From Sthenelais limicola (Eukaryota > Annelida > Polychaeta > Phyllodocida > Sigalionidae), in contig OW804102.1 in the NCBI GenBank assembly GCA_942159475.1, forward strand, positions 31,068,873 through 31,132,872: 64,000 nucleotides of DNA. The letters are read 5' to 3'. The notes under the pieces are model-generated. The model saw nothing but the letters and a program-made list of their open reading frames with translations. It was not told the DNA's origin and searched no databases. Position numbers and translations under genes: made by a program. This document shows positions 46,401 to 60,415 of this stretch, piece after piece (position 1 is the first letter of the stretch; every line of letters starts with the position of its first letter).

Positions 46401-49400
46401 AGATAGATTGCGCATGTGGGACTCCCTGAATATAATTAAGGTTTCAAATAAAAATTAATATGATGATTATTTTCAGGAAGTATCTTCTATTTAAATGGTG
46501 ATAATTTCTCCAAATTATTTTCAATTAATTCAAGAAGATTATCTTATAGAATATGGCATATAAAATTGCATGTTACGAATCTAGTATACAAAAGATTTTC
46601 CCGGGGTCATCCTTGGGCCACTTAATGGCCTGGGCTTGGTAGTTAAAACTAAATTTATATCGGTAAAAATTGCATCTAACAATTGATTAATTAATTAATT
46701 AATTTTGATGTAACCCCTTATTTAAGATTATTTCGAATCTGACCCCAACTAATATAAGCTATTTTCCCACCCGGGATTAAATTTGTGACGACCAGAATCA
46801 CCTATATCTATTATATTCTTGATACGTTGATGTTATGACTTGAATACAATTCTCCTACGATACCACGAAATGGCTTGGATGTCCCCGTGTTAGTGTCTTG
46901 TTTGAGGTGACCTTGACCCGCCTAAGGCCAAGGGTCAACCACCACTTGTCTAGACATGGGCCAGAGGTCTGTCACCATGGTGATAGATGACGCTTACTGT
47001 TGTATTTTCTGCTTCTCTCCTTACAAACAAGTTCTGGTTTCTGGCTCGCGAGTTTCCCTAATTTTCTACCTTGTAGTTCCAACACGTATAATGCCGCCTT
47101 TGCACAATAGGGGGTTTGTCGTAGCCGTCACAGAGGTTAGCTCATTGTGATGTTACTCTAAGCTCATTCTGAGTGGAGCTTTATGTTGAGATTACGGTAG
47201 AAAAATGCCTTTTGGGCACTTTGCCGAAGACTGGTAACAAAAATAATGAAGATATAGGCATGCAAAGGTAAACATGATTAAACAACAAGATTTAATATGA
47301 TTTGTACTGACAAGGCAAATGACAGAATGAAGACGGGTATGATGCACAATTGTACATCTCAGAAAATCTGACCCATGCTCTATATTATATGGAATACTTA
47401 GATTCAGATGGTATATTATAATACATACACATTTTAACTCCTGCCATCTATTTACTTTCTGTAAATAGTTTTCTATGTTTCAATTACCATTCGGAAAATT
47501 CACTATCCGTTGGATGATGGATAGATGTATTGAAGGTCCTCATCCAAAAACCTAATGTTTTGGGTTTTTTAAAGTATTTTTATTGGCCACAGTTTAACAA
47601 TCAAATAGAAAAGACGCATATAACCATTCAATGATTCCCTTCATGCGTTGCCAGACAATGATTTACATACCAACCAAGTTTATACATCTACAAAAAGATA
47701 GTTATTCATAGTAAGGTCTCAACTTCTGCCTGATAAAGTTGGGTTTTTTTTAAAAAAAGCATCAACAATAGTGTGTGTTTCACGATTATATCAATAATGT
47801 CAGTGCCTTAGCAAGACTTTCTCCAGATAATCTAGACTCGAAATACAAAGTTCAAAATATGCTTTCAATTATAAAAGAACCTGGGGGAAATGTAAGAGAA
47901 ATATCATTTCTATCGGATGCTTTAAATATAGAAATCATATCTCACTATTTCACTTCAGCCTCTCACTCATTTCTCTAGCCTTTATTAGTTTTCAACAAAT
48001 TCTTATTCAGGGTTGTTTTACAAATGATCAAAACACGCTCGTTCCAGGGAACGGTTTTCGTTGTGTCGTTATACATGTACATATATTAAGTGAATTTATC
48101 ACACGTGTCCTTATGCTTTATGTTAAATACAATAGAAAGAGGCCTCTATAGATGGTACTGGCTGACTCGGATTTCCTTTTTAGACAGGTGACCGAGCAGA
48201 CACAATAGGTATAATAAAACATATCGGCTATACCTAAAAAGGAGGAAACCATCGTCATTATACTGTCACTGGCTATTTGATATGCATCTTACAACACATA
48301 ATTCATAACAGACATGGAATTAAAAGTGTATTCTATATCAAACTCACGTATTTCAGGGATGTTATATTTTGGAGAGAAATGTTGCAGAATTTAGAGATGT
48401 GAGGAATCATCCAGAAAGTTAAATCGGCATGGTATTTAAAGGATCTAGTATGGTATTGTAATTTGTCATTATTGTATGGGTCCTTATTATCAGTAATTTC
48501 TGACAATAATGTTTCATTGAATAATGGCTTTGCTGTGTATAAAATTAAATTGTATTAAAAAAAGAAATGTAGTGCCCAATGGAACGCTAGCTGTACTTGA
48601 AACGCCCACTAAAAACAGCCAGGTAAAATATGCAAGAATAGATGGCAGTATATCCTAGTCGTAAGTGAAGAGTTATTTAAGAGCGGAGTTAAATAAATGA
48701 TATTCTGCCCCTGGACTTTTAAAAATGAAGCCAGGCCATCAGCTCCATGATATAGGTTTTGCACTGTCAGAAGCACCTCCCAATTTTTCAAAAACTGCAC
48801 GGAATTGCATGCATACTTTTACGATATGAAGAGTATTGGCAATTGGAAACTGCTGACAAAATGTAGTGCCCCAGATGCTGGTACGAAAATCATTTTATAG
48901 CCACATTTTGGGGCTCAGTTGATCATGTCCAAACAGTTTTCAGAGTAGAAAGTTAAACTCAACGATAGTAAGTACATACACTGGCATTCTGAGTCAAGCC
49001 TCCCTCCTGCAGGCAATATCTTTTTATAAAACAGCAAAAAGCCCAAGACGTGAAGCAGGTTCATAGAACACCAACCAGACAGCTTCTCAAGGCCAAAGGT
49101 TCCTTGTGGGAGGGGTTGGGTGGGGGGAGGAGAGATGATTTCTTGGTAGGAGAGATGAGGAAAGTTCCTCGACACTGTGTATTAATAAAGATGGACGTCG
49201 TTGTTAAAAATATGTTATTAAAAAGATGCAAATTTAGGGACTTAGTATCATAACCAATATCTCAGCCATACACATACCGTATGTGGACATGTATTTCCTC
49301 AATGTAGTGTTGGCAAAGCTGTAGGGAAACCACTTATATAAATTGGTTGAAATTTTAGGATTGTAGTGTCACGACTACTATTGTCCTCTCAATAATAGGT

Positions 49401-52400
49401 ATATTATGTAATCTGATGTAACAATATAAAAGTAATTATTAATATTGATATCCACATGTGTGAGATAAGGAAGACTAGAATAATTTCAGTTGAAGCCCAT
49501 ACAATAAGGTATGTATCGTTACCATACTAGGACCAGTAACGATTTTGAGAAATCCTGATTATTTGGCAAGGAATGGTAAAAGGCTATTATGACCTTAAAT
49601 TTTGGGGGTAGAGAAATTAAGATAATATTCGAATGGAGTGCCTGAAAATAGAAAATAAAGAAATTCATTCAATTTTCAGCCACATTTTCAGTCAAATGTT
49701 TTGTTCAAAATGTTTACTTAAAGGTACAATGACACAAATATATCTTTTAATAAAGGGAGCAGAGGCCCTGCATATGTAACTCTATAACATAATATATTAA
49801 ACATGAACACAACTGAGTTACTAGTTGATAAAGGTACCCTTATCTGAGAATTGCATAAAAACGTTACGAAACCAAACGACAGAACTCCCTGGAGTTCTGT
49901 GACCAAGCTAGGTTCCCCTTAAATTCCTACACTTCTGACCCCAGTGGCAAAAAAATCAAGGAGCTTAGAAGAGCAGATCCTTGGGTTAGTCATGTTTACA
50001 ATGTAAACACAGACCATGCACTTGTATCATTCTTTGTGATGCCCACTTTATTTATTACCTCTACTCCTGGTTTTGATGGACGATGCAGCAGAGAGAGTTG
50101 GTTTGTATACCCTCTGTGTACCCGAGAGAGAGGTCTGTTCCTAGTTAGTATAGGGAGGTACACGTGTATATCTGGATACACTGCTCATAACATGGAACCC
50201 ACCATAACCCACGTTTCATTATCTATAGATGCACCCGTCAAAAAGTGGCTTCAGTACTTTTGTAAGTACTTATTTTTCTGAGAGCCACACGTACTACCCA
50301 TCGCAGCCACGTTTGCTTTATTGTTTTGGAAATCTATCTGAGGAAACCTGGCTGTACCTATAAACCCTTCACGGACCTGTTTCATAACAGCTCCTAATCT
50401 CTTTCTAAGCTATTCTTCCCTTGCTTTGGTAGGATCTTTTTTTACCGTAGGGATAAAATAGCATTGTGTGTATGGCAAATTCCTTGCCTAACAGTTCCTT
50501 ACCAGCTGCTTAGCAAGGAAAGGTAGCTAAGGAAGGAACATAATATATGAATGAAGTGGGGGTTTGTTTTTAAATATTCCCCAGACGAGCTGTCAGGAAA
50601 TATTTAGGAGTTCATAATCATCATCTTATGTCACGGTTCTTTACATATGAGCGAAGAACATTTAATGAGAACCCCATTCTCTATTTAATATTACCTTAGA
50701 CAAAAAATATTTTGCTGAAAACAAGGTGGATGAGAACCTTTTTATTATTATATTTTTTTTAGGAACATGTACTCCTTCAGGGAACTGGAAAATATCTCTA
50801 TTTCGTAGAGAAATGTACCTTTGAATGGTTTTCTGGTTAGGAAGACTGGACTTCCGGCTATAATTGGCTTTCCAAGGAAGAATGCTTTGCTATAAGTGAG
50901 ACCTTCATTCAGACTATAGGGAGAGGACCTATTGTATATGGGCTGATCTCGAGAACACAGCCAGAAGAACATCTAGAAGCAATCCATCAAGTTGTACCTA
51001 TAAACCAGGACCGGGCCGTCCCATGTAACCCAGGCAAAACAAGCATTTGTTCAAAGACTTCATTATATGAAACAGACTACCAACGTTTACAGTGATGGGA
51101 GGTTTTTGTTAACTTAACGTTGACTGAGGATCAGCTAGCTTCTTTACTATTATTACATGAGCATTTGTTATGAAACAGTTAACGTATCCAAAGTAAGATA
51201 CAATGCATACATGTGCATGTATACCTCTAGTGGTATACGCTGCCCCACTACCATAACCACCGGAAGTTAAAGAAGTGGCTTGAACGTGTCCTTTTTTCAT
51301 TATCTAACGCATATTATATAATAAATCAATGAATATAGAAATCTGGGGTAAAGGTATATATTGTACCTTAATCATATTAATTTAGAGAACTAACTAGACC
51401 AAAGTAGAACGTTATATGCAAAATGCTATAGTTAGGTCTAATGTTAGATTATCTCCTAGTAACTTTATCTAGATTACTATATTTTGTAGTTAAATTTAGA
51501 AATGGCAACACATGAAAACAATCATCTATATATAAGGTTATGAATGCGTCTTTTGTTTAGAATTGAGGCCAATAAAAATGTTATTCAAAAACATGCATCG
51601 ATTCATCTACACAAATGTAGAATAGGTACTGGTTTGCATCAGTTACCATCCGAGTAATTTCAGTATCAACCTTTCCAAGAGTGTTGCCCTGGGAAGCCTT
51701 TGAGGGGCTACCTTGCAAAATAAGGAATTTCCTTCTTGCTTCTCCATTTAACACTTTCCATCGACCTTTATTTGAAACAAACGATAGCTATCAATATGTA
51801 CAGAAGAAATCAATTGGTACAAGATGTGTTTCTTAAGTTTGTTTTAAGCAATTAAATATAGTTATTATGAAACAACGCACTATGGAGAGACTTTCTACTC
51901 AAATCAATAGCTTTTGAGTTAATATAATTGCAATGTAAAGAGTTATCTTGTATCATTGCCTCATAACTCCCAATGGATAGTGTTAGTTAATATGTAAATA
52001 ATGACTTTAGCAAACAATTATAAATACCCCTCAGCTATACACCTCTATGTTTAAATACTTGAACTTAGGCCACCCTGACTGGAACAGAATTGTGCCCCGT
52101 GGGCAAATAGAGTGCGAGTGCGAGTGGAGAAGAGTAGGGCCGAGTTGCTTATTTTGATAGTTATGTACCAGACACTAATATATATAGTGGAGGGCTTGCA
52201 GACTACATATAATTTACAGGGGCTGATACGGGAAGCATGAGGAAAGGTAGGGGGTGTTAAAGGGTTGAGGGGTTGATCTTTGCAGTAGCTAGTTCCACCC
52301 AAAATCAGTTGTAGAGACGAGGACTGTATTAAAACAGTGGGAAAGTTGCAACAATTTGTCCCACTGTTTTTTCGGCTTTATATTAAGAAGTGTCACTGTT

Positions 52401-55400
52401 AATTCATGTAAGGGCGACACCTGTACACAATGTGACATATTCGATACATTTTATAGATGGTAAACTTCATATTTCATGTTTGCATGGTGCCCTTACTATC
52501 TGAGCTACCATAATTGTCTTGTCCCCACCACATTACTTGAATTGTAGTTAATGATACACAGTTCAACTGTCTAAAATAATAATAAAACCTGGCCTTTATT
52601 TTACCTTTCTAGTGGGTAATATGAACGCCATAGGCTTCAGCATTGTCGTTCATACCATAAACAACAGGTAATAAAGCCTGTGTATTACCCGCTACACTCG
52701 CCATTAATTTATGTTGATTTATTACTTGTTTCTCGCCATAAATATTGGGAAGAAAATAATAAATACAGAATTAACCTCGGGCAAAGTCCAAGTGCCATTT
52801 AACACTTGGGCTATAATTGTGTTAGTTTGCTATGTTCACTTCCTGCAATGGCTACACCCACGTGTTATATATGGAACGTCGGGACACAGGTCATTAACCT
52901 GGAAATAGGCCTAATCATGGTAATAATAGTTCTATATATGTGATACTGTAAAATCCATCTTATCTCATTGCATATCCCTTTCATGTATGACATAACCCCT
53001 TTAGCTTGATGGGAGAGATGCCAGATCGATCAAAGTGGGTGAAAAACAGGGTCTGAACATTAATAGATTGGCAAGGGCCAACTATTATTGATGTCTTCCT
53101 GGAAAAAATAATACTTAGTTTTTTATTCGAAATTGTCATAAAAATGTTGATGACTTCAGTCAGTCCTATAGGCCAAGAATGAGTAAATCTGGTACGATTT
53201 AATTTTGTTTCATCATAATAGCTGAAAATACAGCTATAAAAAAAGAGACGAATTCACATGACACTCTTAAACATCTCAAAGTAAAATCTAGGCCTTTGGG
53301 AACTGTTCTGCTTCAGCCTAGAAAACTTAAGCCACCCATCGTGCAGGGAAGGTAGTATAGATTATAGTACAAATCAATAATGGCCCAATAAGTGAGGCCA
53401 CACAGAGGCACTCTATGTTGTGTATAGCCAGGGTGAATGGCTAAATTATTGCTTTACCAGAGCCAGAAGTGGTGTCTGGACCATGCACCACATCTGCTGA
53501 CCAGTACTGAATGTCTATAGGGGCCATGTGGTCAGTGGCGATCCTGGACTTAACTTTTGTATAGATCTATTCTTGTTGTTTCGGGAAGAAATCTTAGATT
53601 TGTTGAACTTATTTTACATCAAAATGGACTGTGTTGAAGCATTTCCATCTTTATGATTAAGATATAACAGTGAATATTCCTTATTTAAATTAGTATTGTA
53701 TCAAATATGATCATACAGACTCCATGCTTATTTGTTGTGTTATTTGGAATTCCCCCTATAAACGAGGGCTGGGGTGAGTTGAGACATTTTAAACTTTTTT
53801 TATTTGGCTTACAACATTTTGGATGCTTTTCTCAGCGCATACAGATATGGATGTTAATAATGCCTTTGATGTCATTTAGCACTTACAATGTATCATAATA
53901 TACCGGAATTCACATGATATCAAGAAGAAGAAATAAAAGAAATAGCAATATATAAGTATCACACCAGTAATGTTTAGGTATAGAAGTGATATAGCGTCGG
54001 TAATATATGGGCTACATAATGTGAGTTTTTGACTTATTTGAATTATTTTCAGCAGAAGGGTTTGTGATAAATATGGACTTCAAAACATGTGTCTGGTTTG
54101 TTTCTGGTTTCTTATTTATGCCTAGGGCAACTGGTAGAGCCATACCAGGGGCGTGGGGTTGAATGGCATTTTTGGCTAAAGGAAACATTGTCTTCTTTTG
54201 TTTGCACTTTTTTCTATTCATCGGAAGTATGTCAATTAAATATAATATGGAAGTATTATGATATCCTCTTGCTGGACTAAATCAGAATTTCGTTCCAGAT
54301 TTCCAATTTCTGGGTCTCCCGAAATTACACTCGCAATCAGGATGTGTTTACGTGCATGTATTATCGCTCTCTCTCTCCAACTCTCTTTTCCAAGCTTCTT
54401 TACATTAGTGTTTTACATCTGTTTAAGTCCTACTTAATACCTCATCTAATAATCAATGGTGTTTGTTGGAGGAGAAACTCTTCTCTCACCCTTTACTCTC
54501 CAATAAACAAAGCATGAGTAAAGAGTACACAGAATGAAACAATTTTCACAAGGCTAACCGTCAGTGGGACTGTTGAGAGGGCATATATATGCTGGAAATC
54601 TGTTTATATAAATTGTTTTGTCTGGTATTACTTGTTATCTATTATCTCCAACTCCTAATCCCCTCCTGATTGAGGCAGACGAGACTATAGATTACAATTA
54701 TAAAACATTGTCCATCACTGTCTACATTGATCTCTTGGTAATTTGCACTTTATTCTCAGAGGATTTAGGTTTTCCTCAGTATTCGTAAGCTTAATTTATA
54801 GACGTCCATCTTATCAACCAAATGTTCAAAGTTCTATTAATTATTTCTGGTGTTGTATGGACATGAAGTCTCGTACGTTTGGGTCCATTCAGTAGCCTAC
54901 CAGACTCTTGTTTTTTGAAAGTATGTGTAGTAATCAGTATTTATTGTGAATTCAATGGAGAGAACGGAAATTCGTGTCAATGTACCAGATAATACAGCTT
55001 TAAATGGATTTGCGGACGGTTTGTGTTCCATTGCTTGTCTTTTTCTGATACTTTGATTCCATTTTGCCCCGAATATATTGAAATGAATAATTAGTATATT
55101 ATATATACGACTTTTAAAAACATTTGATACTGAGTTTCATCGTTGAGAAATCGTCCGATGGGATATATATAAATTAAATCTGCTCCCAAATTATCATCCC
55201 AAGGAATTTCCTTTAAAATACGAAAGTACACAAAAGTGTCCAGTTACTCCGAACCATTAACGAGGGATTAGCAATAGAATATGATGACCACACACAATGT
55301 CTGTGAGGGTCTATTCGGAGAGCCTTGGTTAGGAGATTATGCAGAAATGGTAATATTAGAAGACGATTAGACCTTTAGGTTTATGTATACACAATGACGA

Positions 55401-55433
55401 CCGCTTATACATTCCACTCTCCTCGTTATGCAT
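46401..55433. other. 9-kb stretch with no supported gene
   Basis: Short ORFs only (for example 47775-47978 plus, 49050-49253 plus), without signatures. The sole recognised repeat is a B-element end at 47344-47375. An ATTA tandem repeat lies near 46686. Confidence 0.4.
47344..47375. mobile_element. Family B right-end fragment
   Basis: ATTGTACATCTCAGAAAATC then TGACCCAT matches the terminal repeat alone. Confidence 0.55.
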
Positions 55434-55649
55434 GGGTCAGGTCGACAGACAAATCTACAATCGGCAGCTGTACAAATTCAGTAAAATTTGCTAAATTCGA
55501 CCGAAAAATAATCAATTTTGAGTATATCTGGTATTGCATCGATTTACAAAATGTGTTTGGCTATGCTACAACTCATCTATGTTTTAAATTTAGGTTATTT
55601 GAGAAGATTGGAAAAGGCGAATTGTACATTTTTCTGGCGACTGCACCCA
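55434..55649. mobile_element. Family B element, complete
   Basis: GGGTCAGGTCGACAGACAAA at the left and ACATTTTTCTGGCGACTGC then ACCC at the right. The interior matches 40309. Confidence 0.8.
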
Positions 55650-55751
55650 TGTGTGTAAGACTATATAACATGGGTTAATCCATTGATGCATTCTGTCTAC
55701 GTCGTTAACTCCCTACACACTTGGAGTATGATAGCCTAACCATCTAAGGGA

Positions 55752-55764
55752 GGGGGGGGGGGGG
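55752..55764. repeat. poly-G run (13)
   Basis: Uninterrupted G run. Confidence 0.9.
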
Positions 55765-57022
55765 TGATAAGCCTCGAGCCCCCTCCTGTAAGCCTCTCAT
55801 ACCGCATGGTTGTATAATTTGATAACAACAAAACTAAGGAAAGTACATAGCTGAGGTTTTCCCCTGGACCCCACTCCCTTTCAAACATAAATTCCTGGCT
55901 TGGTATATATATGCAGGAGGGTGTTATGACACTGGCTGTTTGTTCTGAGTTAAGCATCCTCTCTAGTATATACCTGGTGATTAAGCCATGTTTAAACCCA
56001 AACTCTTGGCAATACAGGTTTGGGTTCAGAGTCCTCGATAGAAGGTCCCTTTGTGTACATTAGTTACACAGGTTGTATCACTATAGGTTTTGCATATGGA
56101 GATCCCTGAAGGAGCTTTTTGTATTTATACTGATAAATTAATTATTGTTATTAGAGCTGCATTCTCAGTTAACATCGATCAAAAACTAAAGACTTCTACT
56201 TGTTGTTCCATTCTTTTCCTGGCTTCACAAATATGTATACCTATATTACGGCGACCCGCTGAAATCCTTTAGTATGGTGGTAGTTTCACTTATTATCGTT
56301 TTTTCTCGACCAATTCGGCTTCAAATCGTCACCTATTAAACATGTAACCGCAGCAAACTATTGATAATTTTAATCCTATAATGTCAGAAAATAATGAGTA
56401 AATCGGGTAAAAACAAAAGAGAGAGAAAATAGTTTAAATAGTATAGTATGGAAACAGAAGGTGAAGTAAAGGGAGGAATCTGTAGGATACTTTTTACAAA
56501 TTGATTTTTGAAATCGAGCGTTTTTAATGTTACCCAGGTTATTTCGGATTCAATTTCAATAACGTCAACATGGAAGTAATACATTTTGAGCGAAAGTGTA
56601 TTGGAAAAGGAATTGTTAAAATCCCCTTCAGACAGTATAGGCTATAATTATTGTTTACTTTAGCTCCTGTGAATGGTGTGACTTCAGACATTCAGGAGGT
56701 TACCTCTGAGACTTGCAATATTCTAGGAATTTGACTCACCGCTCATGTTGTTAATGCTCAGTAGGCGATATTGGGGGAAAAGTGTATTGAAAACTTGCCA
56801 GGTTAAGAAAGCTTTGGGTGAAGTCGGCGCAGCCTGGTTCCGTTTGCTTAAAACCATTCTTAACTCAGTGGGAAAAAGTTCCAGAACAACAAACCGTTCA
56901 GGAGCGGACTGAGTCAGGATTTGAGAAGTAATGGAAGTCCACCTAAGTTAGGAGTCGCTTATTTTCCAATGCTTGGAGCAATGTGTGACATTTATGATTT
57001 AGTGACATTTTCACTCCAATAA
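55765..57022. other. gene-free stretch with one interspersed repeat
   Basis: No supported gene. Contains the repeat at 56195-56285. Confidence 0.35.
56195..56285. repeat. interspersed repeat shared with 61085-61165
   Basis: CGACCCGCTGAAATCCTTT here and AGACCCGCCGAAATCCTTT at the second site, both preceded by CTGGCTTCA/CTGGACTTCA plus CAAAT/TAAAT. Ends unknown. Confidence 0.5.
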
Positions 57023-57100
57023 TAGGGGTTTGAATGTCCGCCATCTTTAATCTTTATTCGCATTATGGGAATTGATATTAATGTGGGAGTTGTATGTCAG
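57023..57100. mobile_element. Family E repeat, one end
   Basis: TAGGGGTTTGAATGTCCGCC then ATCTTTAATCTTTATTCGCAT and ATTATGGGAATTG, as at 8637. Confidence 0.6.
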
Positions 57101-57373
57101 AGCAACGAGCATAATTTAATTTGACTCTCGTTGGTCAGAGTAAAAGCTGGAGAAAATATATATCCTCGTTAAATAAAAAAGAGTATTGTTCTTTGTTTCG
57201 GGGAATTAAATGAGTACATTTAGCTGACTGTATAGCTATACATCAGTGATCTCATGTATACACTGATAGATATAATCTTGCTAAAATATATATGTGTATG
57301 TTGGAAAGTCATTATATTAATATTATTCGCTATTCCCATGACGACATTCAAATCTGAATGAGTATGAACAAAT

Positions 57374-57562
57374 AGTCTAGGCTCAGATTTGAAAGAGTCC
57401 CTACAAACTGAGGGAAAGCCCCCTCGCTCCAAACCGCAAAATTCAATTATAATGTCATTAGGACGCCTACTTCAGGGTGGGAAAGCCATTGGCGCAGTAG
57501 GGGTCCTATCACTGACATACCATTGTTATCTGATAACAGAGGCTGTGAGCTTCTAAATAGAC
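57374..57562. mobile_element. Family A element, short subtype
   Basis: TAGTCTAGGCTCAGATTTGA to GGCTGTGAGCTTCTAAATAG, with AGGACGCCTAC and GCGCAGTAGG inside. The right end is diverged. Confidence 0.8.
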
Positions 57563-59253
57563 TTCAAAGGCCATTTTGATTTAGACTTTTTGATTTATAA
57601 CACCTTTTGATTTCAGAGAGAATCATTATATTATTATAATTCGCCCCATTACCCTTCAATCAAGACATGCCTAGCAGCTAATACAACCCCCCTATCACAC
57701 AGGGCATGTCCCCTTGCCCTGATCAGGCCTAGGTAATCCCAGAAGAAAAGTTGATATAGGTTGAGAGTTTTTTGTCTGGATCATCTTCCCTGGCCTCCCC
57801 ACATTCCCCACCGCCCGTATATATCATCTACTGCCTTAGTTCACTTCTAGAACACCAGGTGAAATGTGTGGGTGGCGCGCCACGCCCCTGGTGTGTATTT
57901 CTGGCATCAGGAAGGGAGAAGGGGGCAATCATGTGAGTATGTCTGGGCACTCGAGGCCTGTTGCGGTCATAACAAGCAACAATGCAGTTAGGAGGCGATT
58001 ACATGCAGTGAGGTATTAAAATCTATATTTTGATGCGATATTAGCTGTGTAACACATTCTTGTACTTATAATTTCCTTGGGGAAATACCATGATTGGTTA
58101 ACCCGTTGGTTAATCATCATAAGGGACAAAGAAGTATTGACCACTTCTTATTTATCCTCTTTGTTTGTTTATTTATTAGGCAGAATACAAAATGCGTAGC
58201 TCTGTCGTGAGACGGTCTTCCTACCACCTTTATAGATATATCATGATATGGGTTGATGAGGATGATGGTTTGGTTAGTTGGGTTCGATTATAAAGTTACA
58301 TTCATTTTTATGTCGACGGGAGGGGGTGGGCGGGTGGGGGGGGGGGGGTGGAGGTGAGGGTTGTACCAGTGTGGTCCTACTCTACTGACTAAATTGTCCA
58401 TGGAGTTGCCTTGCTAATATTTTTGGGCTTGTTTTAGTTCATTTATGTATTGACAAATATACATAGATATAATTGATTATCATAATATGATTACTATGAA
58501 AATGATACCAGAATATTGATAAAAAGATCAAATGGATATAACATTATAAATACATAGTATTGACACAGAAAAAAAACGAATAATAAAGATAGCAAAAAAA
58601 ACTAATAACAATTGTATATCTATGAATGAAGCACAGCAGTTTCGATCACAAGGGGAAAAAGGTTTCCACCCTTCAGTATATCCTCCCAGGACCCCCAGCA
58701 ACATTATGTGACGATAAGTACCACAGATTCAACGATTAAGGCACTCGCACTACATTCCAGAGATCGGGGTGAGATATGCTTTGGATAAAGTGAACTTCAG
58801 AAGCTTTTTTGTTTGTGAATCTACACCGATAGTTTACAGTCCCTTATCAACAATCCTTATCAGTTGGGGGTTAAAGCACTTACATATAAATTCCGGAGAA
58901 CCCTCAGGGCCTTATCTTTATTGATGAAGGAAAAGGAAGGTTAAGGTTAGGGTGGTTCATCATTTGTAAACAAAATAGATGCAGATCCCAATTCCTGTAT
59001 CTCTGTGATGTAGTGTCGGTTTAAAAAAGTTATATATACTGGAGGATTATAAACCTGTTCAGATATACGTCCCCTATTTGTGCTTCTGGTTATTAATGAC
59101 GTATAAAGGATACCTTATTAGTATCTAGATATTAAGATAGGGAGGGATATTGTGAAGATAGTAGTACATTTAACTAAATACTGTAAACTAGAATTCATGA
59201 ATTGCGCAATGGATGTGATAGCAAATGAGCTACGAATGTCATAGGCAATATAC
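57563..59253. other. gene-free stretch
   Basis: Nothing supported except a poly-G run (13) at 58336-58348 within a G-rich tract. Confidence 0.4.
58336..58348. repeat. poly-G run (13)
   Basis: Part of a G-rich tract from 58318 to 58365. Confidence 0.9.
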
Positions 59254-59700
59254 TGTAGCAGGAGGGGACGAGTCTCTCTGGTTGGAATGACCCCTGCGAC
59301 CTGGGTTCTTGGAGGTCACTCAGTCCACACGTCCACTACATAAATCTATCCACACCTTTGTATCTAACTCGTCCGGGGGACGTGTGGGACGACTTAACCT
59401 GTCATCACCTTGCTACTATTTTATGTCTATTTTATTGCTTGTGTTGTATATAAGGCCCAGTGTGGGTCATGTGAGTTTGTCACTCCCGGTTGACCATTCC
59501 TTGGATGATGATGATGTGAGCCTGTGTCTGGAGAATAAAGCCTTGCTGAAAACCATATTCCTCTTCTCTGATGTCTGACTAGATCGAGCGCGGGCCGAAC
59601 CGTCTGAACCCCAAGGTCACGAGTACCTTCCCTACTTAAAGTTACTTATATCGCTAAGTCCCTCTTCTGTGCTAAGCTGCCGTGCTACCCCTGATAGCTG
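59254..59700 (+). mobile_element. putative LTR of a retrotransposon (5' LTR or solo)
   Basis: Begins TGTAGCAGGAGGGGACGAG, a plausible LTR 5' end. TATATAA at 59447 and AATAAA at 59534, 87 bp apart, form a compact promoter/poly(A) pair as in the R region of LTRs. A GC-richer U5-like part follows to about 59700. A gag-like ORF starts just after. The exact 3' end, primer-binding site and target duplication could not be set. The alternative is an ordinary host promoter and short transcript. Confidence 0.45.
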
Positions 59701-59709
59701 ACCATTGGA

Positions 59710-59874
59710 ATGGACTATGTAATTGAGCCTAACTTAGAACAACTTTGGGATGAATCGGCCCCCAGTAACCAATCATCTCCCCCTCTTCCTCCTAGCGGTC
59801 AAATAAAGAATACCATTAATTCCCACTCCAACAATACGTTTTCTGACTTTTCGTTAGTATACATGTATGTATGA
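59710..59874 (+). pseudogene. short gag-start-like ORF after the putative LTR
   Basis: An ATG at 59710 opens 54 codons beginning MDYVIEPNLEQLWDESAP, then a Pro/Ser-rich stretch (SSPPLPPSG) and an Asn/Ser-rich end, stopping at TGA. An acidic start followed by Pro/Ser-rich linker fits the beginning of a Ty3/gypsy-type Gag. No capsid, protease or RT follows, so the element would be a broken 5' remnant. Confidence 0.3.
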
Positions 59875-60415
59875 TCACAGAACTATTATAGTTTTGTGGT
59901 ATGATGTATTCACTTCATTTAATTTCCTTTAGTTTCTATAGCCCCTACCACTGTTTTGAATTTGATCATTAATTGAAATACATTTACAATGTTCAAAATA
60001 AACTGGAGAGCTTCAACCTGTGGAAAACAGTTTTTGTTCATTAGTAATTTATTTATTTATCAATGACATATGTGATTTCTTTCTACTAAGCCAGATTTTG
60101 TTATACACATAAAATGTACGACATCACATATTATCTATTAGCTAGATATATCCCAATGTATAGAAGATCAGACTATGCCCACTTCTATCAACACAGAGCT
60201 ATAACCTTGCAGAGGTGCCTTGATGGTTTTGTTATCTCTCCATCTCGCTGCCTGATGATGACAAGCTCAGAGTTACTCTTCTCACAGCTGACAATAGGAG
60301 TCAATTACAGCCAGGGAAATAACACTGCGCACTGGGGGCCCTCGCCACGGCAAGGGGCAAATAATATACTCAGTAGTTTATACTAGATAACTCATGACTA
60401 ATGTACACCAATATT
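59875..60415. other. gene-free stretch
   Basis: The ORF at 60114-60386 (90 codons) has no recognisable domain. Confidence 0.35.

Noticed and set aside
47775..47978. 67-codon ORF with a protein-like start (ALARLSPDNLDSKYK)
   Set aside because: Considered as an exon or retroelement remnant, but no acceptor or donor and no matching repeat in the window.
49465..49485. Sequence resembling the 5' part of miR-7 (GGAAGACTAG)
   Set aside because: Only ten bases agree and no flanking hairpin was seen.
57860..57900. ACACCAGG ... CCTGGTGT inverted pair around GGCGCGCC
   Set aside because: Short arms with a 27-30-base spacer and no repeats elsewhere; likely chance.
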